Below are positions 12,805 through 22,900 of a stretch of 64,000 nt of DNA, piece by piece. The position numbers and the translations under genes are program-made. The notes under the pieces were generated by a model. That model was not told where the DNA came from. It did no database searches and saw only the letters and a program-made list of their open reading frames with translations. Source of the DNA: Streptomyces griseiscabiei (GTDB lineage: Bacteria > Actinomycetota > Actinomycetes > Streptomycetales > Streptomycetaceae); the NCBI RefSeq assembly GCF_020010925.1, contig NZ_JAGJBZ010000002.1, positions 620,001-684,000 of the forward strand, given 5' to 3'. The stretch's first letter is position 1; each line of letters begins with the position of its first letter.

Positions 12805-15800
12805 ATGCTCGGCGATGTGGAGACCAGGTCCGTCAGTCCGGTGTTCGTCGGTCGAGTCGGCGAACTGGAGGTGTTGCGTGAGGCGTTGACCCGCGCCGGC
12901 GGAGGCACCGCGCGCGGGACGGAGAACGGGGGAGCGGCCGACGGGCCGCAGGCGCTGCTGCTCGGCGGGGAGGCCGGGGTCGGCAAGACCCGTCTGGTCG
13001 AGGAGTTCACCGGTGAGGCCGCGCGCGGGGGCGCGGTCGTCGCCCTCGGCGGCTGCGTCGAGATCGGCGCCGACGGCCTGCCCTTCGCCCCCTTCTCCAC
13101 CGCGCTGCGCGCCCTGCGCCGCCGGCTGCCCGACGAACTGGCCGCCGCGTCCGCCGGACAGGAACAGGAACTGGCCCGGCTGCTCCCCGAGTTGGGCCAG
13201 GCCGAGACCGGACGCCACGACGAGGAGGGCACCGCCCGCCTCTTCGAACTCACCGCCCGCCTGCTGGAGCGCCTCGCCGCCGACCGCACGATCGTCCTCG
13301 TCCTGGAGGATCTGCACTGGGCCGACGCCTCCACCCGCCACCTCCTCTCCTACCTCCTGCGCACGCTGCGCACCGGCCGCCTCGTCGTCCTCGCCACCTA
13401 CCGCTCCGACGACATCCACCGCCGCCACCCGCTGCGCCCCCTCCTCGCCGAACTCGACCGGCTCCGCACGGTCCGCCGCGTCGAACTGCCCCGCTTCAAC
13501 CACGCCGAGGTCGGCCGCCAGCTCGCCGGCATCCTCGCCGCCGAACCCGCGCCGGAGCGCGTGGACGAGATCTTCGACCGCTCCGACGGCAACGCCTTCT
13601 TCGTCGAGGAACTCGCCGTGGCCGCCCATGACGGCGGCTGCCCCGGCCTCACCGACACCCTGCGCGATCTGCTCCTCGTCCGGGTCGAGCGGCTCTCCGA
13701 GGACGCCCAGCGGGTCGTCCGCATCGTCGCCGAGGGCGGCTCCACCGTGGAGTACGCCCTGCTCGCGGCCGTGGCCCGGCTCCCCGAGGACGACCTCATC
13801 GCCGCCCTGCGGGCCGCCGTCGGCGCCAACATCCTGCTCGCCGCACCCAGCGGCGACGGCTACCGCTTCCGTCACTCCCTGGTCCGCGAGGCCGTCGGCG
13901 ACGACCTGCTCCCCGGCGAACGCTCCCGCCTCAACCGCCGCTACGCCGAGGCCCTGGAGGCCGAGCCCACCCTCGTCCCCGCCGACGGCCGAGCCACCCG
14001 ACTGGCCAGCTACTGGTACCACGCCCATGACGCCGCCAAGGCCCTGCCCGCCGTCCTCGTCGCCTCCGCCGAGGCCCGCTCCCGGCACGCCCACGCCGAG
14101 CAACTACGCCTCCTGGAGCGGGCGATGGAGCTGTGGGACGCCGTCCCCGACGCCGTCCGCGCCACGCTGCGCCCCGTCGACTACACCGAGGTCTACCCGC
14201 CCTGCGGCTGCGCCCCCGGCACCCATCCGCTGCGCTATCTCGACCTGATGGCCGAGGCGGCGGTCGCGGGACGGCTGTGCGGGGAGCGGGAGCGGGCCCT
14301 CAGGATCACCCGCCGGGCCCTCGACCGGCTCGCCGACGGCAGCAGCCCGCTGCGCGCCGCCTGGTTCTGGGTCCAGCGCTCCCTGCTGACCGAAGGCCTG
14401 TCCCGGGGCGACGGCTGGAAGGAACTCGCCACCGCCCAGGAACTCGTCCGCGGCCTGCCGCCCTCCGAGGTGCACGCCGAGGTCCTCTCCCGCGTCGCCT
14501 GCTGGTCCATGCTCCACGCCCCCGGCCCCGACGCGCTCAGTGACGCCCAGCGCGCCGTCGAGTACGCGCGCATGGTGGGCGCCGAGGACATCGAACTGAA
14601 CGCCCGCATCACCCTCGGCGGTCTGCTCGTCGAAGCCGGTGACGTCGAGGCGGGCATCGCGGAGATGGAGGACGCCCGCCGCCGCACCCTGGAGCGCGGC
14701 CCCGCCGCCGTCACGGGACGCGCCTATGTGAACGTCCCATCCTGTCTGGAGAGCGTCGGCCGCTCGCAGGAAGCGGTGCAGATGCTGCGCGAGGGCGTCG
14801 AGGTCATCCGGAGCAGGGGCCTGTCGACGTCCGAGTCCTGGATCTGGTGCAACCTCGCCGAGTCGCTGATCTCCCTGGGCCGCTGGGACGAGGCGAGGGA
14901 AGCCGCCAGGCAGGGCCGGGCCACCGGACCGAGCCCCAAGCCGGGCGGCCTCAGCGCCCTGTGCACCGGCACCGTCGCGCTCGCCCGGGGCGACCTCGCC
15001 GAGGCCCGGCACCAGCTCGCCACCGCCCGCGACCTCTACGGCCGCCACAACCCCATGCCGCAGAACGACCTGCCCCTGTCCACCCTCACCATCGGCGTCG
15101 CCGCCGCCGACGGCCGCCTCCCCGACGCCCGCGCCGAACTGGCCCACGTCCTCGACACCGGCTTCCCCGTCGGCACCCAGCGCTACGCCTGGCCCCTGCT
15201 GCTCGCCGCCGTCACCGCCGAGGCCGACGCCCGCGCCCTGCCGATCGCCGGGCCCGGTCGCGCCGAGATCCTCGACCGGATCCTCACCGTGGCCAAGAGC
15301 CTCACCACCGGCGCACCGATCTGGCTCGCCCACGAACACTGGGTCCGCGCCGAACTCCAGCGCGCCGAGGGCGTGATGGCCCCGGACACCTGGTCCGACG
15401 TCGTCACCGCCTTCGAGCCCCTGGACCGGCCCTACGACCTCGCCCGCGTCCGGCACCGCCTCGCCGAGGCACTGCTGTCGGGCGGCCCCGACGACGAGGC
15501 CCGGGACCGCGCGACCGAGCTGCTGCGGCTGGCCGCCGCCGTCGCCGACCACCTCGGCGCCCGCCCGCTCGCCGACGAGGTCACCCAGCTCGCCCGCCGC
15601 GCCCGCCTCGGGCTGAACCGCGCCCCCGAGCCCGCCCTCGCCCCGGCCGACCCGGTCGCCGCACTCGGCCTCACCGACCGCGAACACGACGTGCTCCGCC
15701 TGGTCGCCGCCGGCCGCACCAACCGCCAGATAGCCGAGGCACTCTTCATCTCCCCCAAGACCGCCAGCGTGCACGTCTCCAACATCCTCGCCAAGCTCGG

Positions 15801-15888
15801 CGTCTCCGGCCGGGGCGAGGCGGCGGCGGTGGCGCATCGGGTCGGCCTGTCTCCGGCGGGGGAGGGGGAACGGCTCGTCGCGGGATAG
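12805..15888 (+). CDS. Large ATPase LuxR-family (LAL) transcription regulator
   Basis: ATP-binding regulator of the LAL type, about 1027 residues. Near the N-terminus VFVGRVGELEVL leads into an AAA domain with Walker A GGEAGVGKTRL and Walker B VLVLEDLHWADAS. A long middle of TPR-like helical repeats follows. The C-terminal LuxR helix-turn-helix is TDREHDVLRLVAAGRTNRQI through SPKTASVHVSNILAKLG. LAL proteins are usually activators that sense a ligand and use ATP. The ATG at 12805 has GAGGGTC upstream; an in-frame GTG at 12727 would overlap the previous stop and add 26 residues. Targets are unknown. A second LAL gene lies at 29.4 kb in the same window. Confidence 0.92.
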   Translation: MLGDVETRSVSPVFVGRVGELEVLREALTRAGGGTARGTENGGAADGPQALLLGGEAGVGKTRLVEEFTGEAARGGAVVALGGCVEIGADGLPFAPFSTALRALRRRLPDELAAASAGQEQELARLLPELGQAETGRHDEEGTARLFELTARLLERLAADRTIVLVLEDLHWADASTRHLLSYLLRTLRTGRLVVLATYRSDDIHRRHPLRPLLAELDRLRTVRRVELPRFNHAEVGRQLAGILAAEPAPERVDEIFDRSDGNAFFVEELAVAAHDGGCPGLTDTLRDLLLVRVERLSEDAQRVVRIVAEGGSTVEYALLAAVARLPEDDLIAALRAAVGANILLAAPSGDGYRFRHSLVREAVGDDLLPGERSRLNRRYAEALEAEPTLVPADGRATRLASYWYHAHDAAKALPAVLVASAEARSRHAHAEQLRLLERAMELWDAVPDAVRATLRPVDYTEVYPPCGCAPGTHPLRYLDLMAEAAVAGRLCGERERALRITRRALDRLADGSSPLRAAWFWVQRSLLTEGLSRGDGWKELATAQELVRGLPPSEVHAEVLSRVACWSMLHAPGPDALSDAQRAVEYARMVGAEDIELNARITLGGLLVEAGDVEAGIAEMEDARRRTLERGPAAVTGRAYVNVPSCLESVGRSQEAVQMLREGVEVIRSRGLSTSESWIWCNLAESLISLGRWDEAREAARQGRATGPSPKPGGLSALCTGTVALARGDLAEARHQLATARDLYGRHNPMPQNDLPLSTLTIGVAAADGRLPDARAELAHVLDTGFPVGTQRYAWPLLLAAVTAEADARALPIAGPGRAEILDRILTVAKSLTTGAPIWLAHEHWVRAELQRAEGVMAPDTWSDVVTAFEPLDRPYDLARVRHRLAEALLSGGPDDEARDRATELLRLAAAVADHLGARPLADEVTQLARRARLGLNRAPEPALAPADPVAALGLTDREHDVLRLVAAGRTNRQIAEALFISPKTASVHVSNILAKLGVSGRGEAAAVAHRVGLSPAGEGERLVAG

Positions 15889-15901
15889 TGGAGGCAGGGC
15901 C

Positions 15902-16180
15902 ATGAATCCCGGAGGAGCCGTGTCGTACCAGATCGAGTTCACGGAGCGGGCTGCCGCACAGAGGGACGCGCTGCCCGAGGACAGGCGCAAGCTTTTGGAG
16001 CGGGGGCTTCACAAGCTGGCCGAGGACCCCTTCACTCCGGTGTCCCAGGCCGTGAGCGGTGAGGACATCCGCGTGGTGTCCGTGGCCCCAGGACTGACCG
16101 TCGGCTACATGATCCACCGAGCGTTCCTGATCCTGGTGTCGGTGGCGATCCTCGACCGGTCGCTGATCGACGACGAGTGA
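15902..16180 (+). CDS. RelE/ParE-like toxin without adjacent antitoxin
   Basis: 92 residues with the RelE-superfamily layout: YQIEFTERAAAQRDALPED (strand then helices), KLAEDPF, DIRVVSVAPGLTVGYMI and a C-terminal strand FLILVSVAILDRSLI. RelE-like toxins cleave mRNA in the ribosome; ParE-like ones poison gyrase. The antitoxin normally sits immediately next to the toxin, but none is visible here: the LAL regulator lies upstream and a convergent gene downstream. The ATG at 15902 has GTGGAGGCAG seven bases before it; a GTG at 15920 behind GGAGGA is an alternative. Activity is unproven. Confidence 0.72.
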   Translation: MNPGGAVSYQIEFTERAAAQRDALPEDRRKLLERGLHKLAEDPFTPVSQAVSGEDIRVVSVAPGLTVGYMIHRAFLILVSVAILDRSLIDDE

Positions 16181-16189
16181 CCCGGCCGG

Positions 16190-17359
16190 CTACGTCACCC
16201 TCAGCTCCAGGATCTTGTCGTCGCCCTTCTCCGGGCTGCCCCGGCCGTCCGTCTCGCTGGTGACCAGCCAGAGCTTGTCACCGCCGGCGGAGAGGACCGT
16301 ACGGAGGCGGCCGTGGTCGCCCTCCAGGAAGGCCTCGGGGTCGGCTGCGGTTTCGGTGCCGTCGAGCGGGACGCGCCACAGGCGCTGCCCCCTGAGGCCC
16401 GCCATCCACACCGAGCCCTCCGCGATGGCGATGCCACTGGGGGAGGCCTCGTCCGTGGTCCAGACGGCCACCGGGTCGATGAAACCGGACCTGCCCTCCT
16501 TGCCCTCGACCTCGGGCCAGCCGTAGTTCCCGCCGGGCTCGATGAGGTTCAGCTCGTCCCAGGTGTTCTGGCCGAACTCCGAGGCCCACAGCCGCTGTTT
16601 GCCGTCCCAGGCCAGACCCTGGACGTTGCGGTGGCCGTACGAGTACACGACGGAGTCGTCGAAGGGGTTGCCCGGGGCCGGCTCGCCGTCCGGGGTCATC
16701 CGGAGGATCTTGCCGCCGAGGGAGTCCTTGTCCTGGGCGAGGGGGCCTTCGTACCGCTCGCCCGTGCTCGCGTACAGCATCTTGTCGGGGCCGAAGGCGA
16801 GACGGCCGCCGTTGTGGTTGGTGCCCTTGGGGATGCCCCGCAGGACGGTGTCGGGGGCGCCGAGCTGCTCGCCCGCGGGCTTCTCGGGGTCGTACAGCAT
16901 CCGTACGATCCGGTTGTCGGACTCCGAGGTGAAGTACGCGTAGATCATGTGGTCCGAGGCGTACTCCGGGGAGACCGCGATACCCATCAGTCCGCCCTCG
17001 CCCGCCGGGGCGACACCGGGGACCTCACCGAGCACGGTCTTCTTGCCGGACTCCTCGTCGATTCTGCTGATCGTGGCCCCGTCACGGGACGACACCAGCA
17101 GTCCGCCCTCGGGGAGGGCCGCGAGGCCCCAGGGGGTGTCGAGGCCCTCGGCGACGGTGCGGACCACCTTCACCGAGCCCTTCGCGGGGGGCACCGGGTC
17201 CGCCGTCCCCCGGTCGGGCGGGGACGACCCGGCACTGCTGCTGCTCGGGGGTGAGCTGCCGGCCGCGTCCGTACCCTCCCCGTCGTCGGAGGAGCAGCCG
17301 GTCGTCACCAGAAGCACGGCTGCGGCCAACACGGCCGTCACCACTCGACGTTGCACCAT
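16190..17359 (-). CDS. PQQ-type soluble sugar dehydrogenase lipoprotein
   Basis: Secreted beta-propeller of the glucose/sorbosone (aldose sugar) dehydrogenase family, about 389 residues. The N-terminus MVQRRVVTAVLAAAVLLVTTGC ends in a lipobox cysteine, so it is a membrane-anchored lipoprotein. A Ser/Pro linker precedes the propeller. GLDTPWGLAALPEGGLLVS, GTNHNGGRLAFGPD with the catalytic histidine, YSYGHRNVQGLAWD and NYGWPEVEG are family motifs. Such enzymes oxidise sugars using PQQ. I chose ATG 17359 over the GTG three bases upstream because AAGGG then has better spacing. It converges with the RelE-like gene with only nine bases between. Confidence 0.9.
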   Translation of the reverse strand: MVQRRVVTAVLAAAVLLVTTGCSSDDGEGTDAAGSSPPSSSSAGSSPPDRGTADPVPPAKGSVKVVRTVAEGLDTPWGLAALPEGGLLVSSRDGATISRIDEESGKKTVLGEVPGVAPAGEGGLMGIAVSPEYASDHMIYAYFTSESDNRIVRMLYDPEKPAGEQLGAPDTVLRGIPKGTNHNGGRLAFGPDKMLYASTGERYEGPLAQDKDSLGGKILRMTPDGEPAPGNPFDDSVVYSYGHRNVQGLAWDGKQRLWASEFGQNTWDELNLIEPGGNYGWPEVEGKEGRSGFIDPVAVWTTDEASPSGIAIAEGSVWMAGLRGQRLWRVPLDGTETAADPEAFLEGDHGRLRTVLSAGGDKLWLVTSETDGRGSPEKGDDKILELRVT

Positions 17360-17507
17360 CACGATCCCTTCGGCGTGGAACTTCTCCTTGTCTTACACCG
17401 CGGGTGCCCCACAAGTTCCGCCTCCGCCCGATCACGAGGAATTTCCGCCGAAGAGGCGGCCCGCCGTCGATGCCGCCGGCCGCCGTCCCCTCGGTCCGGG
17501 ACCGCCC

Positions 17508-18506
17508 TCAGTCCCAGGATCCCCGCGCCGGCGGCAGCCCCGCCACCTCCGCCAGATCCCCGGCCGTGAGCCGTAGCGCGTGGGCCGCCGCGTTCTCCGT
17601 CACCCACCGCGCCTGCTTGGCGCCCGGCACCGGGACCACCTGCGGGCCGAGGGACAGGATCCAGGCCAGGGCGACCTGGGCCGGGGTCACCGCAGCCCCG
17701 TGCCGGGCGGCGATCCGGCGCAGCCCGACGACGAGGGGCTGGTTGGCGGCCATCATCTCGGAGGTGAAACGGGGATGACGGGCGCGGAGGTCGTCGGGCT
17801 CGAAGCCCCCGCCCGGAGTCAGGGTCCCGGTGAGGAAACCGTTCCCCAGGGGCATGGCGGCGAGAAAACCGATTCCGCGGGCCACACACCAGGGGAGGAG
17901 GGAGCCCAGCGCCTCCCGCGACCAGACCGACAGCTCGGCCTGCACGGCGCTCACCGGGAAGACCTGCTGGACCCGCTGGAGCTGGCGGAGCGTGGTGTCG
18001 TACATGCCCGCGCCCGGCCGTCGCCCGGCCCGCGCGCCCACCGCGCAGAGGCCCAACGCCCGTACCTTCCCGGCCTGCACCAGCTCCGCCATCGCGCCCC
18101 ACGTCTCCTCGACGGGGACCTCGGGATCCGCCCGGTGCAGCTGGTAGAGGTCGATGACATCGGTCTGGAGCCGGCGCAGCGAGGCGTCACAGGCCCGCCG
18201 TACATAGCCGGGGCGGCCGTTGGCCACGATGTGCTGCTCGCCCACCAGCAGCCCCACCTTGGTGGAGACGAAGGCCTCCGCGCGCCGCTCCTTCAGCACC
18301 CGGCCCACCAGCAGCTCGTTGGTGAAGGGGCCGTACATGTCGGCCGTGTCCAGCAGCGTGGTGCCGAGATCGAGCGCCCGGTGCACGGTCCGCATCGACT
18401 CGTCGCCCCGTTGCCGCGACCCGGTGTACGCCCAGCTCATCGGCATGCACCCGAGTCCTACGGCCCCCACCTCGAGCGTCGCCGCGCCGATCGTCCTGCG
18501 CTCCAC
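17508..18506 (-). CDS. Aldo/keto reductase
   Basis: NADPH-dependent oxidoreductase of the aldo/keto reductase superfamily, about 332 residues. It starts VERRTIGAATLEVGAVGLGCM; the GTG at 18506 has GGAGGGTCACG upstream, whereas the open frame to 18683 runs into the divergent gene. The catalytic tetrad is visible: Asp and Tyr in LDTADMYGP, Lys in VSTKVG and His in YQLHRADP. The C-terminal VPVPGAKQ region binds the cofactor phosphate. It is divergent from the hydroxyacid dehydrogenase gene with 76 bases between the starts. Substrate unknown. Confidence 0.92.
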   Translation of the reverse strand: MERRTIGAATLEVGAVGLGCMPMSWAYTGSRQRGDESMRTVHRALDLGTTLLDTADMYGPFTNELLVGRVLKERRAEAFVSTKVGLLVGEQHIVANGRPGYVRRACDASLRRLQTDVIDLYQLHRADPEVPVEETWGAMAELVQAGKVRALGLCAVGARAGRRPGAGMYDTTLRQLQRVQQVFPVSAVQAELSVWSREALGSLLPWCVARGIGFLAAMPLGNGFLTGTLTPGGGFEPDDLRARHPRFTSEMMAANQPLVVGLRRIAARHGAAVTPAQVALAWILSLGPQVVPVPGAKQARWVTENAAAHALRLTAGDLAEVAGLPPARGSWD

Positions 18507-18582
18507 CTGGTCGTGACCCTCCCTCTCCCGAACCCCCAACCTAACCTCTGCCGTACCGCGTACCTGACATAGCCTCCGGAGC

Positions 18583-19584
18583 ATGACTGCTGACGCGACT
18601 GGCGACCCGACCGCGGACGTGACCGGTGAGGTGTGGCTCTCCATCCCGCCGGACGAGATCGAGGGGCTCCCGCAGGGCCCCACCTACCTCTTCTGGGACG
18701 GGGGCGAGGACGGCACCCAGCCCTATCCCGGTGATCCCGCGGACTGTGTCCTGTACGTGGTCCCCTACATGAAGAGCCGGTCGATGACCGTGGCCCCGCT
18801 GGAGTCCATGCGCAGCCTGCAAGTCGTCCAGACCCTCACGGCGGGCGTCGACGACGTCCTGGGCCGGCTGTCCGCACTCGCCCCCGGGGTGCGGCTGTGC
18901 AACGCGCGCGGAGTGCACGAGGCCAGCACCGCCGAACTCGCGCTCACCCTGACCCTCGCCTCGCTGCGCGGCGTCCCCGACTTCGTACGGGCCCAGCAAC
19001 AGGAGCACTGGCAGGGCGACTTCCGGCCCGCGCTCGCCGACAGGTCCGTCCTGATCGTCGGCTACGGCGCGATCGGCGCCGCCATCGAGGACCGGCTCGT
19101 GCCCTTCGAGGTGGCGCGGGTGGCGCGCGTCGCGCGCTCTGAGCGCACCACGGCGCGCGGACCGGTGCATTCGTTCACCGAACTGCCCTCCCTGCTGCCG
19201 CAGGCCGACGTCGTGATCCTGTCCACTCCGCTCACAGAACAGACGAAAGGCCTGGTCGGCGCCGATTTCCTGGCCCATATGAAGGACGGCGCCCTCTTGG
19301 TGAATGTTGCCCGCGGAGGCGTCGTCGACACCAAGGCGCTGCTGGCGGAACTGGACGCCGGGCGCATCACCGCCGCACTCGACGTCACCGACCCCGAGCC
19401 GCTGCCGCCGGGGCACCCGCTCTGGCGCGCGCCCGGCGTGCTCATCAGCCCTCACGTCGGCGGCCCCACGTCGGCCTTCCTGCCGCGTGCCAAAAGGCTG
19501 CTGGTGGACCAGTTGGGGCGATTCGTGAACCGGGAGCCCCTGCGCAACGTGGTCCTTACGACGGGCGAGACGGACGACGCGTAA
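18583..19584 (+). CDS. D-isomer 2-hydroxyacid dehydrogenase
   Basis: NAD(P)-dependent dehydrogenase of the D-2-hydroxyacid family, 333 residues. The Rossmann motif is VGYGAIGAAI (G-x-G-x-x-G). The catalytic Arg lies in NVARGGVVD, Glu in VTDPEPLPPGHPLW and His in LISPHVGGPTSAF. The N-terminal substrate domain is divergent from SerA, and there is no ACT domain. The closest functional guess is a glyoxylate/hydroxypyruvate or phosphonate-type reductase. The ATG at 18583 has CTCCGGAGC upstream. The long gap after it holds no further large gene until the leader of the PAS-GGDEF gene. Confidence 0.9.
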   Translation: MTADATGDPTADVTGEVWLSIPPDEIEGLPQGPTYLFWDGGEDGTQPYPGDPADCVLYVVPYMKSRSMTVAPLESMRSLQVVQTLTAGVDDVLGRLSALAPGVRLCNARGVHEASTAELALTLTLASLRGVPDFVRAQQQEHWQGDFRPALADRSVLIVGYGAIGAAIEDRLVPFEVARVARVARSERTTARGPVHSFTELPSLLPQADVVILSTPLTEQTKGLVGADFLAHMKDGALLVNVARGGVVDTKALLAELDAGRITAALDVTDPEPLPPGHPLWRAPGVLISPHVGGPTSAFLPRAKRLLVDQLGRFVNREPLRNVVLTTGETDDA

Positions 19585-19770
19585 TCCACTTCGGGCACCC
19601 TCCGCGTTCCTTCGGAAGCGGACCGTGCTCGTGTTGCCAGAGGTGGTCACTGAGCGTAGAGGAACTATGTCCCTGAGTGACGAGACTGGTGTATCGTCCC
19701 GACAGGGGCTGCGCCGCGCACCGTTCGGCGCCGGGGACGGGACTTGAGACAGCGAGGGGGGCGACGGGCG

Positions 19771-19980
19771 ATGCACGGCCTATGGACGAACGATCCGACG
19801 CGGCGGAGCCGCCGACGGCGGCCCTGGCGCGCCGCGACGCCGAGGCACCCGCACGGGAGTCACGGCGGCCCCGGCGGTCACGGTCATCACCGCAGGCACA
19901 GCAACCGCAGAAAGCACACCCACCCGACGCACCGCGACCGGCGGGACACCGCGGCGGCGCTCACCGGGGAGATCCGGTGA
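19771..19980 (+). CDS. Possible 69-residue His/Arg-rich leader ORF
   Basis: An ATG at 19771 sits behind a strong GCGAGGGGGGCG site and opens a 69-codon frame (MHGLWTNDPTRRSRRRRPWR...) whose TGA overlaps the GTG chosen for the next gene (GTGA at 19977). Third-position GC in this frame is visibly higher than in the overlapping frame that would extend the PAS-GGDEF protein upstream. The peptide is very rich in His and Arg. It may be a coupled leader or just a chance frame. The surrounding gap (19585-19976) also holds a 26-codon ATG frame at 19667-19747 behind AGAGGAA. Confidence 0.35.
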   Translation: MHGLWTNDPTRRSRRRRPWRAATPRHPHGSHGGPGGHGHHRRHSNRRKHTHPTHRDRRDTAAALTGEIR

Positions 19981-22900
19981 GTGCCCGCCCGTCCGCCGCC
20001 TCCACGCTGAGCCCCACGCTCCGGGCCGCCAAGCCGTCGGCCGGGCCGCTGACGCCCGGCGGGCAGGCGCCCGACCGAGGGGGCGCGAGCCTACGGGCCC
20101 AGCTCGTCCTCGCCCTGCTCTGCGCGGCCTACGCCGTCGGTGCCGCGCTCGGCTGGGGCAATGAGCAAGTCGCGCTCGTCATGGGCGACTTCGGGCTCAG
20201 CGCGGCCGCCGCCGCGGCCGCCGTCTCCTGCTTCCGCTACGCGCGCAGCCGCCGCAGCCGCTTTCGACCCGCCTGGCTGCTGTTCGCCCTCTCCTCCGCC
20301 ATGGCGGCCCTGGGCAACGGCGTCTGGGGGTGGTACGAGGTCGTCCTGGAGCGGCCCGTGCCCGAGCCGAGCTACGCGGACCTGTTCTTCCTCTGCTTCG
20401 CGCCACCCGCCATCGTCGGTCTGCTGGTGCTGGCCAAGAGGCCCGTGACCAAGGCCGGCTGGATCTGCCTCGCGCTGGACTCCTGGCTCATCGGCGGCTC
20501 CCTGGTCACCCTCTCCTGGAGCCTCGCCCTGGCGCAGAACGCCCAGCTCGACGACTCCGACACCGCGCACACCGCGCTCTCCCTGGCGTATCCGCTGCTC
20601 GACATCGCCCTGGTCAGCATGGTGCTCGCCCTGCACTTCCGCCGCTCCTCGATGCACCGCTCCGCGGTCAACACCGCGATCGGGGCCCTCGCGCTCACCG
20701 TGATGTGCGACGCCCTGTTCACCTCGCCCCTGCTGCACACCAGCTACCAGTCCGGTCAGCTCCTCGACGCCGGCTGGTTCGCGGGATCCCTGCTCCTCGC
20801 CTACGCCCCCTGGGCCGGCCAGCGGCACGGACAGCCGGACGAGGGCGGGCACGCACGCGTGGTGCACGAACACATCCCGGGCCAGCGGCACGACCTGAAG
20901 CCGGGCCGCCGCCACGAGGTCCAGCCCGGCCACCGGCACGACGGCCCCCAGGCAGGACACGTGCATGTGCTCCTCCAGGGAGGAGGTCACAGTCGGTATC
21001 CGGCCACCCGCCCGATCGCCGGATCCCTGGCCGCGCTCACCCCCTACCTGGCCGCCGCCGTCTGCACCCTGGGCATCCTCTACAACGTGCTCAACGGCCG
21101 CAGCGTCGACCGCGTGGTGCTCATCACCGCCTGCACGGTAGTGCTCGCCCTCGTCGTCCGCCAGGGCATCATGCTCCTCGACAACATCACCCTCACCCAG
21201 GAACTGGCCCAGAAGGAGAACCACTTCCGCTCCCTGGTGCAGAGCTCCAGCGACGTCATCATGATCGCCGCACCGAACGGCATCCTCCGCTACGTCAGCC
21301 CGGCCGCCGCCGGGGTCTACGGACGCCCCGCGGAGGACCTCGTCGGCAAGGAGCTGGCCTCGATCATCCACCCCGAGGACCTCGGCTGCGTCGTCCACGA
21401 GGTGCGCCGCTTCCTCGCCGCCAGCCCCGCCGACGAGCCCACCACCCGCATCGAGTGCCGCTTCAAGTCCGGCGGCGGGGGAGGCTGGCTGAACGTCGAG
21501 TCCACGGTCAACCGCCACCACGGCGGCCTCATCTTCAACAGCCGGGACGTCACCGAGAGAGTGCGCCTGCAGGCCCAGCTCCAGCACAACGCCGAGCACG
21601 ACCCGCTCACCGACCTGCCCAACCGTGCCCTGTTCACCAAGCGGGTCCAGCAGGCGCTCTCCGGCCGCCGCTCCTCCGACCGGGGCGTCGCCCTGCGCAA
21701 CACGGCGGTCCTCTTCATCGACCTCGACGGCTTCAAGGCCGTCAACGACACCATCGGGCACCAGGCCGGGGACGAACTGCTCGTCCAGGCCGCCCGCAGA
21801 CTCCAGGACGCCGTCCGGCAGGGGGACACCGCCTCCCGTCTCGGCGGCGACGAGTTCGCGGCCCTCATCGTCGGGGACGGCTCCCGCGACCGCACGGCCC
21901 GGGAGCAGCACATCCTGGAGCTGGCCGACCGGCTCCGGATCGCCCTGTCCCAGCCGTACACCATCGACGGCAACGATGTCCGGGTCGCCGCCTCCATCGG
22001 GGTCTCCTTCGCCGAGCCCGGTCTCGGCGCGGGCGAGCTGCTGCGCAACGCCGACCTGGCCATGTACCGGGCGAAGGCGTCCGGCAAGGGCCGCGTCGAG
22101 CTGTACAAGCCGCAGATGCAGCAGGACGTCGTACGCAAGGCCGAGCTGGCCACCCGGCTGCGGGCCGCGCTGCACGACGGCGAGTTCATGCTGCTGAACC
22201 AGCCCGTGGTGGAGCTGGAGACCGGCCGGATCTCATCGGTCGCCACCGCGGCCCGCTGGCGCTCGTCCCAGGGGGTGCTGTTCACGCCCGCCGAGTTCCT
22301 GCGGGTCTCCGAGGACAGCGAGAAGACCGCCGAGCTGGGCCGCTGGATGCTGGAACAGGCCGTCGAGCAGGCCGCCGACCGCCTCACCGGCGGCCTGAAC
22401 GTCCCGGTCTCGGTCCGGATGAGCGCCCGGCGTCTGCTGGACCGCTCCCTGCCCCCGGGCTCGATCGAGACGCTTCTGACCCGCCACGGGCTGCCCTCCG
22501 GTTCGCTGGTCGTCGAGCTGTCCGACACCGAGCTGAAGTGCCCCCTGGACGAGTTGGAGCGCCGGCTGAACCAACTGCGGCGCCTCGGTGTCCGGATCGC
22601 CCTGGACGGCCTCGGCAGCGGCCACGCGGCCATCACGGCGCTGCGCCGGCTCCCCGTCGACGTCCTGAAGCTGGACCGCGGCCTGATCGAGGGGGTCGTG
22701 GAGTCGACCCGGCTGCAGAAGATCACCCGAGGGCTGCTGCGGATCGCCGACGACCTCGGGCTGCAGTCCGTGGCCGACGGGGTGGATCTGCCCGAGCAGG
22801 TCGTCGCCCTGCGCGCGATGGGCTGCACCCACGGCCAGGGCGCCGCCTTCTCCGGACCGCTGGACGAGTACCGGCTCCGCCGGGCCCTGTCCCTCGGGCA

